A stretch of 64,000 bases of DNA, taken from NCBI GenBank assembly GCA_002071175.1, contig MWER01000004.1, forward strand, positions 62,001-126,000. Direction: 5' to 3'. Position numbers and translations under genes: made by a program. Shown here piece by piece: positions 54,812 through 64,000 of the stretch. Every line of letters begins with the position of its first letter. The stretch's first letter is position 1. The notes below the pieces were generated by a model. The model made no database searches. It saw only the letters and a list, made by a program, of their open reading frames with translations, and had not been told where the DNA came from. This DNA is from Bacteroidetes bacterium ADurb.Bin037 (GTDB taxonomy: Bacteria; Bacteroidota; Bacteroidia; Bacteroidales; UBA932).

Positions 54812-56938
54812 TTAAAATTCAACATTTGATGCATGAAAACCTTTGGACCACCCGGTCTTTTCAATGACCTCCCTGGCCAGGGTTCCGGGTAATTCTTCAT
54901 ATTCAAAGAACTCCATCGAACTGGTGGCCCGGCCTGAAGACAGTGTCCGGAGCGTTGTAATGTATCCGAACTGTTCTGCCAGCGGCACTTTGGCCTTAAT
55001 AATACGGACATTGCCTTTGGAATCCATATCCGTTACTTGTCCGCGGCGTTTATTCAGATCACCTATAATGTCTCCCATATATTCCTCAGGGGTAACTACC
55101 TCCAGAGCCATAATGGGTTCCAGCAGTACCGGGGTCGCCTTGGGTGCGGCCTTGCGGAATGCCTGACGGGCACATATTTCAAATGACAAGGTGTCGGAAT
55201 CTACCGTATGATAGGACCCGTCCGTAAGGGTCACTTTCATGCTGGTGACGGGATAGCCTGCCAAAACACCGTTTTCCATGGCAGCTTTAAATCCTTTTTC
55301 CACTGCCGGAATGAACTCTTTGGGAATATTGCCTCCTTTTACCTGGTCCACAAATTGCAGACCGGTTATACCGGGATCTGCAGGCTCCAGGGTAAAGACA
55401 ATATCGGCAAATTTGCCACGTCCGCCTGTTTGTTTCTTGAACACTTCGCGGTGTGTAACGCTGCCCCGGATAGTCTCCCGGTAATTGACCTGAGGCACTC
55501 CCTGGTTGATCTCTACCCCGAATTCACGTTTCAGCCGGTCTACAATGATTTCGAGATGCAATTCACCCATCCCGCTGATGATCGTCTGAGCAGTTTCGGT
55601 ATCGGTGCGGACGGTGAATGTGGGATCTTCTTCCGCAAGTTTGGAAAGAGCTACACCCAGTTTGTCCAAGTCCTTTTGGGTCTTGGGCTCAACGGCCAGA
55701 CCAATTACAGGATCGGGAAAAGTAATAGCTTCCAGAACTATGGGATATTTGTCAACACAAATCGTGTCTCCCGTTCTCAGATCCCTGAAACCTACCCCGC
55801 TGCCAATGTCCCCGGCTCCCAGGAATTCAATGGGGTTCTGCTTGTTCGAATGCATCTGATACAGGCGGTTAACGCGCTCACGTTTACCTGTACGTACATT
55901 CAACACGGTCTTTCCCGTTTCAAGTACTCCCGAATATGTCCTGATATACGCCAGACGACCTACAAAGGGATCGGTGGCAATTTTAAATACCAGACCGCAG
56001 AAAGGTTCTTCAACCGAAGGGGCTCTTTTCTCATACTTTTGTGTATAGGGATTTACACCTACAACAGCATCAACGTCCAATGGGGACGGCAAGTATAGAC
56101 AGATGGCGTTCAGCAGGAACTGGATTCCCTTGTTCTTAAGGGCAGATCCGCAGGTTACCGGAACGATCTTCATGGCAAGCGTTGCTTTACGCAGTGCTCC
56201 TATGACTTCTTCCTTACCTATGGAATCGGGATTATCAAAGAATTTTTCCATTAGCGAATCGTCAAATTCGGCTACTGCTTCTATGAGCTTACCCCTCCAG
56301 AAATCCACTTCTTCAAGCATGGATTCGGGGATTTCCGTTTCCTTATAATTAACCAGATCCATACTTTCGCTGTCATAGATCAGGGCTTTACGTGAAAGCA
56401 AATCTACGATCCCCTGAAACGATTCTTCGACTCCTATGGGAAGGCTGATGGGAATGGCGTTGGCACCCAATTTATGCTGTATCTCATCTACAACTGCAAG
56501 GAAATCGGCACCCACACGGTCCATCTTGTTGACAAAAGCCAACCGGGGGATCCGGTACTTGTCTGCCTGACGCCAGACAGTCTCGGATTGGGGCTGCACA
56601 CGGCCAACGGCACAGAACGCAGCTACGGCACTGTCAAGCACGCGCAGCGAACGTTCCACTTCTACGGTAAAATCCACGTGTCCCGGAGTGTCTATGATAT
56701 TGATCTGGTACCGGTTTTTGTTGCAATTCCAAAACGCGGTGGTAGCAGCCGAAGTAATGGTAATACCTCTTTCCTGCTCCTGGACCATCCAATCCATAGT
56801 GGCAGCTCCCTCGTGAACCTCCCCTATCTTATGGGTTTTGCCCGTATAATAGAGAATGCGTTCAGACGTGGTAGTCTTACCGGCATCAATATGCGCCATG
56901 ATGCCAATGTTCCTTGTATATTGTAAATTACGTGACAT
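54812..56938 (-). CDS. fusA: elongation factor G
   Basis: A 708-residue translocation GTPase. G motifs are [13 protein letters not shown], the RGITI switch, [12 protein letters not shown] and NKMDR. Domains II-V follow with normal spacing (GMGELHLEI in domain [22 protein letters not shown] in domain V). The position between rpsG and rpsJ marks it as the canonical copy of the str operon. Confidence 0.97.
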   Translation of the reverse strand: MSRNLQYTRNIGIMAHIDAGKTTTSERILYYTGKTHKIGEVHEGAATMDWMVQEQERGITITSAATTAFWNCNKNRYQINIIDTPGHVDFTVEVERSLRVLDSAVAAFCAVGRVQPQSETVWRQADKYRIPRLAFVNKMDRVGADFLAVVDEIQHKLGANAIPISLPIGVEESFQGIVDLLSRKALIYDSESMDLVNYKETEIPESMLEEVDFWRGKLIEAVAEFDDSLMEKFFDNPDSIGKEEVIGALRKATLAMKIVPVTCGSALKNKGIQFLLNAICLYLPSPLDVDAVVGVNPYTQKYEKRAPSVEEPFCGLVFKIATDPFVGRLAYIRTYSGVLETGKTVLNVRTGKRERVNRLYQMHSNKQNPIEFLGAGDIGSGVGFRDLRTGDTICVDKYPIVLEAITFPDPVIGLAVEPKTQKDLDKLGVALSKLAEEDPTFTVRTDTETAQTIISGMGELHLEIIVDRLKREFGVEINQGVPQVNYRETIRGSVTHREVFKKQTGGRGKFADIVFTLEPADPGITGLQFVDQVKGGNIPKEFIPAVEKGFKAAMENGVLAGYPVTSMKVTLTDGSYHTVDSDTLSFEICARQAFRKAAPKATPVLLEPIMALEVVTPEEYMGDIIGDLNKRRGQVTDMDSKGNVRIIKAKVPLAEQFGYITTLRTLSSGRATSSMEFFEYEELPGTLAREVIEKTGWSKGFHASNVEF

Positions 56939-56967
56939 TTTCAGGTGCTCAAAGATACCTTCTGCCT

Positions 56968-57444
56968 TTAAAAGCGGAAGTGTGCAAAAGCTTTGTTGGC
57001 TTCCGCCATCTTGTGCATATCTTCTTTACGCTTGAACGCTGCACCTTCGCTGTTGTAAGCAGCTATGATCTCTGCGGCCAGTTTTTCGGCCATGGAATGC
57101 GCTGAGCGTTTTCTTGCGTAGATGATCATGTTTTTCATGCTTAATGAAATCTTCCGCTCAGGACGCACTTCTGTAGGCACTTGGAAGTTGGCTCCCCCCA
57201 CACGGCGACTCTTAACTTCTACCTGTGGCGTGATGTTTTCCAACGCTTTTTTCCAAATGTCTAAAGGAGCCTTTTCAGAATCTTTCATCTTCTCACCTAC
57301 AATGTCCAATGCATCGTAAAAGATGCCGTAGGCAATACTCTTCTTCCCCTGAAGCATCAAATTGTTTACAAAACGTGTAACAAGCACGTCGTTGAACTTG
57401 GGATCAGGAAGTAGAATTCTCTTTTTAGGCTTTGTTTTTCTCAT
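56968..57444 (-). CDS. rpsG: 30S ribosomal protein S7
   Basis: A 158-residue 16S rRNA-binding protein with the S7 landmarks [34 protein letters not shown] and MAEKLAAEI. It is second in the str operon, 21 bases after rpsL and 29 before fusA. Confidence 0.97.
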   Translation of the reverse strand: MRKTKPKKRILLPDPKFNDVLVTRFVNNLMLQGKKSIAYGIFYDALDIVGEKMKDSEKAPLDIWKKALENITPQVEVKSRRVGGANFQVPTEVRPERKISLSMKNMIIYARKRSAHSMAEKLAAEIIAAYNSEGAAFKRKEDMHKMAEANKAFAHFRF

Positions 57445-57465
57445 TTGATGTAATTAGTTATAAAG

Positions 57466-57846
57466 TTACTTTTTCTCTTTGGGCCGTTTGGTTCCATAGA
57501 GAGAACGGGACTGTGTCCTTCCTTCAACACCCGAAGTTTCCAAAGCACCTCTGAGCACGTGATAGCGGACACCGGGCAGGTCTTTCACACGACCTCCGCG
57601 AACCAATACGATGGAGTGCTCCTGAAGGTTGTGGCCTTCTCCTGGAATGTAAGCATTGACCTCTTTCTGGTTGGTCAGGCGTACACGAGCAACTTTACGC
57701 ATAGCGGAGTTCGGTTTTTTAGGGGTAGTGGTATATACACGTACACAAACACCGCGTTTCTGAGGACAAGCGTCCAGAGCACGGGATTTGCTTTTTTCTA
57801 CCACACGTTTCCTTCCTTTACGGACTAGTTGTTGAATTGTTGGCAT
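57466..57846 (-). CDS. rpsL: 30S ribosomal protein S12
   Basis: A 126-residue decoding-centre protein. It has [31 protein letters not shown] and [12 protein letters not shown]. Lysines 43 and 44 of TPKKPNS are intact, so no classical streptomycin-resistance change is seen at that site. First gene of the str operon. Confidence 0.97.
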   Translation of the reverse strand: MPTIQQLVRKGRKRVVEKSKSRALDACPQKRGVCVRVYTTTPKKPNSAMRKVARVRLTNQKEVNAYIPGEGHNLQEHSIVLVRGGRVKDLPGVRYHVLRGALETSGVEGRTQSRSLYGTKRPKEKK

Positions 57847-57899
57847 AATGTATTGTTAGTCTTTACTTTATGTATTTTTTCTGCACGTAAAACGGGTTG

Positions 57900-57930
57900 C
57901 AAATATAGGATTATTTTTCTTATTTACAAA
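57900..57930 (-). promoter_or_regulatory. str operon promoter, perfect Bacteroidota consensus
   Basis: On the minus strand TTTG (57927-57930) is followed after 19 bases by TATATTTG (57900-57907), an exact match to TTTG-N19-TAnnTTTG. It gives a 5' leader of roughly 45-50 bases before rpsL. It is the best promoter match seen in the window and calibrates the motif. Confidence 0.75.
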
Positions 57931-58034
57931 CAAGTTGCTAACATTTTACCCTTATTACCAAATGAAAAGCGCAAGGTTGAGCAATAAGTTGAGTAATCAT
58001 TATAGATTTCTTTTTTAAGAGCCATAAAATTCCA

Positions 58035-58042
58035 TATCTTCG
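58035..58042 (+). promoter_or_regulatory. -7-like box TATCTTCG before rocD
   Basis: TATCTTCG differs from TAnnTTTG at one base and ends 5 bases before the rocD ATG, as in other near-leaderless genes of this window. Confidence 0.35.
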
Positions 58043-58047
58043 CAGCC

Positions 58048-59268
58048 ATGAAATCTCAAGATTATATCACGCTCGAATCAATTTACGGAGCACACAATTA
58101 CAATCCGCTCCCCGTTGTCTTAAACCGGGGAAAAGGACCCTATGTATGGGATGTTGAAGGAAAAAAATACTTCGATTTTCTGTCTGCCTATTCGGCTGTA
58201 AACCAGGGACATTGTCATCCAAAGATCGTAAAAGCCCTTACGGATCAGGCCAAACAACTATGCCTGACATCGCGTGCTTTTTACAATAACTGCCTGGGGC
58301 CTTATGAAGAGTATGTGACCCGCTTTTTCGGGTATGACAAAGTCCTGCCCATGAACTCCGGGGCTGAAGCCGTTGAAACGGCCCTCAAGCTGGCCCGCCG
58401 TTGGGGTTATACAAAAAAGAACATTCCGGAAAATGAGGCTTTGATCGTTTGTTGTGAAGGGAACTTCCACGGCCGTACCATTACCGTGATATCTCTTTCC
58501 ACAGATCCCGATTCCTACGGGGGATTCGGGCCCTATACGCCGGGATTTATCAAGATACCCTATAACGATGCCGCCGCACTGGAAAAGGTTCTGAAAAAAC
58601 ACGGTCCGCACATAGCCGGTTTTCTTGTGGAACCCATACAGGGAGAAGCTGGGGTAATAGTTCCCGATGACGGTTATATTAAAAAATGCTTTGAGTTGTG
58701 TAAAGAACATAATGTGCTGTTTTTGGCCGATGAAATCCAAACGGGTATTGCACGTACCGGCAAGCGCATCTGCTGTGACCATGAAGGCGTACATCCCGAT
58801 GTGCTGATCCTGGGGAAGGCTATTTCGGGGGGAGTGCTTCCCGTTTCGGCCGTTCTGGCAAGTGACGAGATCATGCTTACGATCAAACCGGGAGAACACG
58901 GATCTACCTTTGGCGGATTTCCGTTGGCCTGTAAAGTGGCACATGCCGCCCTGAAAGTAGTGGAAGAAGAAAAATTAGCTGAAAAAGCCGTTTATCTGGG
59001 TGAGATCGTACGTGATTTCCTGAAGGCGATCCCTTCCGAAAGGATATCGGCTGTTAGGGGAAAAGGACTTCTCAATGCTATCGTCATTACTCCGAAAAAT
59101 GGAACGGAAGCCTGGGATATCTGCCTGGCAATGGCCAAAAACGGGGTACTTGCCAAACCTACACACCGGCATATAATACGCCTGGCCCCACCCCTGGTGA
59201 TCAAGGAATCGCAATTGATGAACGCTCTGGAGATCATCCGAAAAACCATTCTGAGCTTTGATGAGTAA
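58048..59268 (+). CDS. rocD: ornithine--oxo-acid transaminase
   Basis: A 406-residue PLP class III aminotransferase that converts ornithine to glutamate semialdehyde. Motifs are [34 protein letters not shown] (Asp228) and PLP Lys257 in [10 protein letters not shown]. Length and sequence style match Bacteroidota and eukaryotic RocD rather than ArgD. It overlaps the citrulline hydrolase gene by 8 bases, so the two work in arginine/citrulline/ornithine catabolism. Confidence 0.93.
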   Translation: MKSQDYITLESIYGAHNYNPLPVVLNRGKGPYVWDVEGKKYFDFLSAYSAVNQGHCHPKIVKALTDQAKQLCLTSRAFYNNCLGPYEEYVTRFFGYDKVLPMNSGAEAVETALKLARRWGYTKKNIPENEALIVCCEGNFHGRTITVISLSTDPDSYGGFGPYTPGFIKIPYNDAAALEKVLKKHGPHIAGFLVEPIQGEAGVIVPDDGYIKKCFELCKEHNVLFLADEIQTGIARTGKRICCDHEGVHPDVLILGKAISGGVLPVSAVLASDEIMLTIKPGEHGSTFGGFPLACKVAHAALKVVEEEKLAEKAVYLGEIVRDFLKAIPSERISAVRGKGLLNAIVITPKNGTEAWDICLAMAKNGVLAKPTHRHIIRLAPPLVIKESQLMNALEIIRKTILSFDE

Positions 59269-60154
59269 ACTGTTAATGGTCCGGCCGTGCTGTTTCGGGT
59301 TCAATCCGCAAACCGCCGTCAATAATGCTTTTCAGGTTCCCTCCGGGGAAGATCCTGCCCTGGTCCGGGAAAAAGCCCTGCTGGAATTCGATCATTTTGT
59401 AGCACTCCTGCACAAACACAATGTAGATGTAATCGTGGTCCAGGACACGCCCGAACCCCATACCCCGGATTCCATCTTTCCCAACAACTGGATATCATTC
59501 CATCCGGGGAAAATGGCCATTCTGTATCCTATGTACGCCCCCAATCGGAGGCTCGAACGTAAAAAGACCGTATTCCAGGCCATACAGGAACATGCCCCGC
59601 GCATCCGCTGGATAGATATGAGTCCCCGGGAACGGGAAAACCGTTTTCTGGAAGGTACCGGGAGCATGGTTTTTGACAGGGAAAACAAAAGGGCCTATGC
59701 CTGCCGTTCCCAGCGGACCGATGAAGAATTGTTGCGACAGGTCTGTGATACCCTGGACTATGAACCGGTGTGCTTCGATGCCCTGGACAAAGGGGCCCCG
59801 ATCTACCACACCAACGTCATGATGTGCATGGCCCGGCAGTATGTGGTCATCTGTCTGGAATCCGTCCCTTCGATGGCGGACAGACAAAAATTGTTGGAGA
59901 CCTTCGAAAAAGACAAGAAGACGGTAGTGGAAATAACGGCTGCACAAATGAACGAGTTTGCCGGAAACATGTTCCAGGTATTTTCCCGCGACAACGAACC
60001 GTTCCTGGTTATGTCGCACCGTGCCCACAAATCCCTCACCAAGTCACAATTAAAAGTCCTTCGGTCGTTCAATAAAATGATTACCCCGGAACTGGACACC
60101 ATTGAAATCCACGGGGGCGGATCGGCCCGCTGTATGATTGCCGAAGTTGTCTAA
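59261..60154 (+). CDS. ctlX: citrulline hydrolase CtlX-like (arginine deiminase fold)
   Basis: A 297-residue guanidino-group modifying enzyme. Motifs are [31 protein letters not shown] with the active-site His, and the C-terminal [12 protein letters not shown] with catalytic Cys291. The family hydrolyses citrulline to ornithine, carbon dioxide and ammonia, which feeds RocD. The ATG at 59261 is chosen over an adjacent TTG. It ends just before the convergent U32 peptidase gene (4-base overlap). Confidence 0.88.
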   Translation: MSKLLMVRPCCFGFNPQTAVNNAFQVPSGEDPALVREKALLEFDHFVALLHKHNVDVIVVQDTPEPHTPDSIFPNNWISFHPGKMAILYPMYAPNRRLERKKTVFQAIQEHAPRIRWIDMSPRERENRFLEGTGSMVFDRENKRAYACRSQRTDEELLRQVCDTLDYEPVCFDALDKGAPIYHTNVMMCMARQYVVICLESVPSMADRQKLLETFEKDKKTVVEITAAQMNEFAGNMFQVFSRDNEPFLVMSHRAHKSLTKSQLKVLRSFNKMITPELDTIEIHGGGSARCMIAEVV

Positions 60155-61404
60155 ACAACCTCTTCTACAAGGTAAACCTTGTCGGAACGTCTAAGTTTCT
60201 CCTTTATAGGGATTGAACATAACGATCCCTGCGGTGCCGTCTGTACCACAGTCTCATCTTCAAGCCTTATCTCTCTTACGGTTTCCTCCAACACGCCCGT
60301 AGTAGGTCCTATGATCAGGATCTTGTCCCCCACATGAAGCGGAACGGCCTCCACCTTCAGTTCTGCCACCCCCGGCTTTGAGTAATAATTGGTGACACGT
60401 GCCACATACGTTTTCTTTTGCGTTGCCTGATTCCCATAAGCTTCACTCCATTGGCCCAGTTTCTCTCCCAAATAGTAACCGCCCCAGAACCCCCGGTTGA
60501 AAACGGTCCTCAGGTGTTCTTCCAGTTGTGCCGCCAGTGCAGGCGAATAAGTTCCTTCCATTATGGCATCTACAGCCCGGGAATATGCCTGAACCGTGAC
60601 TTTGACGTATTCGGCAGACCGGGCGCGACCTTCGATCTTCAAAATATCTATTCCCGCATCCAGTATCTTGTCCAGGAACGTAACCGTGCAAAGGTCTTTG
60701 GGAGACATGATATATTTGTTGTCCACCCTCAGTTCAGCCCCCGTTTCATCATCCTTTGCCGTATAGGAACGGCGGCAAATTTGGTAACAGGAACCGCGAT
60801 TGGCCGATTTATTGTACTCATGCAGGCTCAGATAACATTTCCCTGAAACGGCCATACACAGCGCCCCGTGACAGAAAAGCTCCAATCTGACCAGGTTTCC
60901 GGAAGGCCCTGTAATCCTGCGCTCTTTCACTTCACCAGCAATAGCCTTTATCTGGTCCAACGTCAGTTCCCGTGCCAATACCACCACTTCTGCGTATTGT
61001 GCATAAAAGGCCAGCGCTTCTATGTTTGATACATTCAATTGCGTGGAAATGTGCACTTCAATTCCCCGGGAACGTGCTTCGAGGATAGCCGCCATATCGG
61101 ATGCGATCACAGCCGATATCCCGGCCCGGCGGGCTGCTTGTAGCAAAACCTTTAATTCTTCCAGGTCCTGATCGTAAAAGATCGTATTGACCGTCAGGTA
61201 GGAACGCATCCCGTGTTTTTGGCAAAAAGCAGCAACATCCTGCAAATCGTCCCGGGTAAAATTGTGGGCGGCATGCGCCCGCATATTCAATTTCCCGACA
61301 CCAAAATAGACCGATCCGGCACCGGCCTGTGCGGCGGCTGTCAACGCAGCCCAATTGCCTGCGGGAGCCATAATCTCCGGTCTGATTCTACAAGGATCTG
61401 ACAT
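60151..61404 (-). CDS. U32-family peptidase-like protein (TrhP/YegQ type)
   Basis: A 417-residue protein with a U32 domain: EIMAPAGNWAALTAAAQAGA, a YFGVGKLNMRA segment, LELFCHGALCMAVSGKC and RGSCYQICRR, whose Cys probably bind an iron-sulphur cluster, and KIEGRARSAEYV. Family members hydroxylate tRNA uridine (TrhP) or 23S rRNA (RlhA) rather than cleave collagen. An in-frame ATG six codons upstream (61422) is an alternative start. Both overlap the 3' end of the GT9 gene. Confidence 0.9.
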   Translation of the reverse strand: MSDPCRIRPEIMAPAGNWAALTAAAQAGAGSVYFGVGKLNMRAHAAHNFTRDDLQDVAAFCQKHGMRSYLTVNTIFYDQDLEELKVLLQAARRAGISAVIASDMAAILEARSRGIEVHISTQLNVSNIEALAFYAQYAEVVVLARELTLDQIKAIAGEVKERRITGPSGNLVRLELFCHGALCMAVSGKCYLSLHEYNKSANRGSCYQICRRSYTAKDDETGAELRVDNKYIMSPKDLCTVTFLDKILDAGIDILKIEGRARSAEYVKVTVQAYSRAVDAIMEGTYSPALAAQLEEHLRTVFNRGFWGGYYLGEKLGQWSEAYGNQATQKKTYVARVTNYYSKPGVAELKVEAVPLHVGDKILIIGPTTGVLEETVREIRLEDETVVQTAPQGSLCSIPIKEKLRRSDKVYLVEEVV

Positions 61405-62371
61405 AATTAAGTACTTGTTCAACAGTTAGATCTTCCATACATTCATACGTTCCTTTCCGGCACGGTTTGGATCCGAAAATAGAGCAGGGACGGCAATCCA
61501 GGGACAATTGCACGGCCCTGTGCACATCTTGTCTCCATCCGTAAAATCCTGCCTTCGGATGCGTGGCACCCCAAATGGACAAAACCGGAATGCCCAGTGC
61601 CGAAGCAAAGTGCATATTGGCCGAATCCATGCTGATCATCACATCCAGATTGTTGATCACGGCCAGTTCCGTTTCAAAACCTTTTCCATTCTCCGCTGCC
61701 AGACGGATAAGGCTGTTATCCTTTGTCCATTCGGTCAGCTGCCGGGTTTCTTCTTCACCGCCTCCAAAAAGGAAAACCGACGTTCCCTCCGAAGCCAGTA
61801 TCCCGGCAATCCGCCGCATCCTGGAGACCGGCCATTGTTTTCCCCTGTGGCGGGCAAACGGAGCGATCCCCACCCTTTTCCAGGGTCCTTTTTTAAGGGG
61901 AATCGTGTTGCCCGGGGTAAGCGAAGGGGCCTCAAAACCAAATTTGGCCAACGTGGAAGCATAACGCTCATACATTGGTGTCAGGGCTGGGGAGCCTGAG
62001 GGATTTTTAAGCATCCGGCGTCTTGAACAACGTCCCTTATTCAGGTATGATACCGGCAGGCCGCAAAAGAACAGGGCAGTACGCAGCAGGAAGGTCCTGA
62101 TCACACTATGCAGGTCGGCAACATGGGTGGGCCGGACTTGCCTCAGAGTCCTTAAGATATGACCCAGCGGTTGTTTTTTGTCTATCGGCAACAGAGTCAG
62201 ATTGGAGACTCCCTCAAATAAAGGAGCCAACAATCCGGGCCCGGCTAAAGTAAATAATACTTCCGGATTATCCCGGGCGAAAGCCTTCAGAACAACGGAA
62301 GCAATGGCTACATCGCCCAGTGCCGAAAATCGCAGGCACAAGACGTGCGGTTTCTTATTTTCCTTTCGCAT
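61388..62371 (-). CDS. glycosyltransferase family 9 (heptosyltransferase-like)
   Basis: A 327-residue GT-B fold enzyme. It has LRFSALGDVAIASVVLKAF at the N-terminus, a SMDSANMHFASALGIPVLSIWGATHP donor-site motif and KPCRKGTYECME at the end, as in ADP-heptose:LPS heptosyltransferases. It would add a core sugar to LPS on the cytoplasmic face of the inner membrane. It overlaps the DUF4254 gene by 17 bases. Confidence 0.9.
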   Translation of the reverse strand: MRKENKKPHVLCLRFSALGDVAIASVVLKAFARDNPEVLFTLAGPGLLAPLFEGVSNLTLLPIDKKQPLGHILRTLRQVRPTHVADLHSVIRTFLLRTALFFCGLPVSYLNKGRCSRRRMLKNPSGSPALTPMYERYASTLAKFGFEAPSLTPGNTIPLKKGPWKRVGIAPFARHRGKQWPVSRMRRIAGILASEGTSVFLFGGGEEETRQLTEWTKDNSLIRLAAENGKGFETELAVINNLDVMISMDSANMHFASALGIPVLSIWGATHPKAGFYGWRQDVHRAVQLSLDCRPCSIFGSKPCRKGTYECMEDLTVEQVLNYVRSL

Positions 62372-62966
62372 ACAGCACAGGGTTGAGGAGGGGATCGTTG
62401 TACATCTTCATCTGTTTGTACAATTTCATATATTTCTTTCCCGACCTCAGATCGGCCATTAACTGGTCAATGGCGGCAGACAGGTCTTTACGCTGTTCCA
62501 GGAGGACTTCCAACTTCTCCCTGCATGAAGCCGCTTTGGGGGAATCCTTTCTGTCCGCTTCAATCTGCATATGATATATTTTCAGGGAGAGGATCGATAA
62601 ACGGTCAACAGCCCAGGCAGGGGTCTCCGTATTGAGTCCGGCTCCCTGCAAACGGGGTACTCCGGAAAATTCACGGTAAAACAGGACATCCAGCTGTTCC
62701 ACCATATCTGTGCGCTCCTGGTTGGAAGCGTCTATCCTGCGTTTTATACGTAAAGCTTCCGACGGATCAATGGCCGGATCCCGGATGATGTCTTCCAGAT
62801 GCCATTGTACCGTGTCAATCCAGTTTTTCCGGTAGAGCAAGCTATCTATAGAATGGGCAGGATACGGATCCTTACAGACGGAGTCCGTTGAATCCTGTAT
62901 GTGATAATCCTTTATGACTTTGTCAAAAATACCGTTACAACGGGCACTGAAAGATGAACTGTCCAT
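62355..62966 (-). CDS. DUF4254 protein
   Basis: A 203-residue soluble helical protein, with WIDTVQWHLEDIIRDP, NQERTDMVEQLD and a long coiled coil to the end. The family is typical of Bacteroidota and is regularly next to a GT9 glycosyltransferase, suggesting a helper role in LPS core synthesis. No catalytic motif is visible. It is 1 base from the polyprenyl synthetase gene. Confidence 0.88.
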   Translation of the reverse strand: MDSSSFSARCNGIFDKVIKDYHIQDSTDSVCKDPYPAHSIDSLLYRKNWIDTVQWHLEDIIRDPAIDPSEALRIKRRIDASNQERTDMVEQLDVLFYREFSGVPRLQGAGLNTETPAWAVDRLSILSLKIYHMQIEADRKDSPKAASCREKLEVLLEQRKDLSAAIDQLMADLRSGKKYMKLYKQMKMYNDPLLNPVLYAKGK

Positions 62967-62967
62967 A

Positions 62968-63939
62968 TTACCATTTTCTGTTTAAAAGACCCTGAATAAA
63001 TTCCAGCAGCACCCCGGTCCTTCCCTGACGGACATCCAGATTGGCCAGGGCAGTCATAGTCTGATCCATATATTTTTTAATACATTCCTCGGCTGCCTGT
63101 TTTACCCCCAGTTTATCATACATCAAAACAACCTGCTCTACTTTATCGGAGACATTATCGTCGGCCAGCAAGCTATTAAGTTGTGAAAGGTCCTCTCCTG
63201 AAGCATGACGCAGGGCGTAGGTGAGCAACCATGTTTTTTTGTTGTTGGCGATATCCATCCCTATGGCCTTCCCAAACACAGCGGGATCACCGTAAACATC
63301 CAGATAGTCATCCTGGATCTGGAAAGCCATGCCCAGTGCCATCCCTGCTTTATACAGGCTGTCTACATTCTGGGGCGAAGCCTTTGCACACAATCCTCCT
63401 ATCTCAAGGGAACAAGCGATCAACACTCCTGTTTTCCTGGATATCACATCAATATAATCATCCTCGGTAATGAACGTCTGTTTTTCGTAATCCATGTCCA
63501 TTTGCTGTCCTTCAAAAACTTGTTCGGCTGCTTTGTGGAAAGATTCCAGCACAAGGGGCAATACAGACGGATCACATCTGGTGATGTTTTTGTAAGCCAG
63601 TATACACATAGCATCTCCCGACAAAATAGCCGTATTGACATCCCATTTTTTATGAACGGTCTGACGGTTCCTGCGCATATCCGCGTTATCTATCACATCA
63701 TCATGTACCAGCGTAGAATTATGATACACCTCCAATCCCAGGGCCGGATGCAATACTGTAGGGGGCAAATTGTCGGAAAAGATATTGTAGGACAAGAGAC
63801 AAAGTACGGGACGCAGCCTTTTACCGCCGGCAGAAAGTGCATATTCAACGGGCAAACGCAATCTGCTGTTGTCGTAAGATTCAATGAGACTTTGAATCCC
63901 TTGGTTTACAAAGCCTTGTATTTCCTTTACTGTAAACAT
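62968..63939 (-). CDS. polyprenyl diphosphate synthase
   Basis: A 323-residue trans-prenyltransferase. The first Asp-rich motif is LVHDDVIDNADMRR (Asp80, 81, 84), the second FQIQDDYLDVYGD, with GGKRLRP before them. It makes a C15 or longer isoprenoid diphosphate for quinones or undecaprenyl carriers. The start MFTVKE (63939) is chosen because TACCTTTG on the minus strand (63944-63951) lies just 4 bases before it. An extended frame to 63990 would run through that promoter box. Confidence 0.93.
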   Translation of the reverse strand: MFTVKEIQGFVNQGIQSLIESYDNSRLRLPVEYALSAGGKRLRPVLCLLSYNIFSDNLPPTVLHPALGLEVYHNSTLVHDDVIDNADMRRNRQTVHKKWDVNTAILSGDAMCILAYKNITRCDPSVLPLVLESFHKAAEQVFEGQQMDMDYEKQTFITEDDYIDVISRKTGVLIACSLEIGGLCAKASPQNVDSLYKAGMALGMAFQIQDDYLDVYGDPAVFGKAIGMDIANNKKTWLLTYALRHASGEDLSQLNSLLADDNVSDKVEQVVLMYDKLGVKQAAEECIKKYMDQTMTALANLDVRQGRTGVLLEFIQGLLNRKW

Positions 63940-63971
63940 ACTACAAAGGTAGCCTTTTTTAAACATTTTCG

Positions 63972-63979
63972 TACCTTTG
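63972..63979 (+). promoter_or_regulatory. -7 box TACCTTTG facing out of the window
   Basis: A perfect TAnnTTTG on the plus strand within 30 bases of the window end. It probably drives a gene beyond the right edge, divergent from the polyprenyl synthase. Nothing else is seen in 63952-64000. Confidence 0.35.
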
Positions 63980-64000
63980 CTCCCCCTCAACCTCAGTTCA

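Noticed and set aside
55208..56098. Long open frame antisense to fusA
   Set aside because: It is a shadow of the constrained EF-G codons on the other strand, with no recognisable domain.
1..64000. CRISPR array, rRNA operon, insertion sequence or prophage
   Set aside because: No regularly spaced repeats, rRNA signatures, transposase or integrase motifs, or phage structural genes were recognised on either strand.

Overview
The window is chromosomal DNA from a member of the Bacteroidota, most likely order Bacteroidales. Signs of this are a SusC/SusD polysaccharide locus, BACON and fimbrillin-type lipoproteins, DUF4254, a CtlX citrulline hydrolase, genes that mostly lack Shine-Dalgarno sequences, and repeated TAnnTTTG -7 promoter boxes. 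No rRNA, CRISPR array, insertion sequence, integrase or phage gene was seen. Genus cannot be fixed from the sequence alone.

Layout. 1-1.7 kb: two tandem alpha/beta hydrolases, the first cut by the window edge. 1.7-9.4 kb: a LytS/LytTR two-component pair divergent from a TolC-adaptor-RND efflux operon that ends with a small PG0541-like protein. 9.4-12.4 kb: a tyrosine phenol-lyase-like gene behind a 5' leader holding a 25-residue peptide ORF with eight Tyr codons and an intrinsic terminator, followed by a separately promoted DUF819 membrane protein. 12.4-15.4 kb: an Omp85-like barrel and a DUF6377-type membrane-bound HTH regulator. 15.6-25.5 kb: a polysaccharide utilisation locus (SusC, SusD, a lipoprotein with three internal repeats, GH16, GH3), best explained by beta-1,3- or mixed-linkage glucan. 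25.5-30.3 kb: a BASS-type transporter, an acyltransferase, DUF456, an MBL hydrolase and AsnA. 30.4-34.0 kb: fabH-fabK-fabF-fabZ. 34.0-38.0 kb: small lipoproteins and membrane proteins, and a TauE/SafE transporter interrupted by one in-frame TGA. 38.0-44.4 kb: a surface lipoprotein, a fimbrillin-like protein and a large M6 protease in one operon. 44.4-47.3 kb: the AmmeMemoRadiSam genes with yjbQ. 47.3-54.3 kb: a more AT-rich accessory stretch (AbiE-type toxin-antitoxin, a small ORF, a BPL_N lipoprotein, rtcB, an AAA/DUF4143 ATPase, a DUF3784-like protein) that abuts the 3' end of a CAT-anticodon tRNA. 54.3-57.9 kb: rpsL-rpsG-fusA-rpsJ, with the usual following rplC absent. 58.0-60.2 kb: rocD-ctlX. 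60.2-64.0 kb: a U32 peptidase, GT9, DUF4254 and a polyprenyl synthetase, all on the minus strand.

How parts work together. The PUL genes form one uptake and hydrolysis pathway, with the preceding HTH protein as likely regulator. The two-component pair probably controls the efflux operon. The leader before the lyase gene looks like a tyrosine-sensing attenuator and is the most unusual signal here. Several genes have a -7 box only 4-6 nt before the start codon, which suggests leaderless mRNAs.
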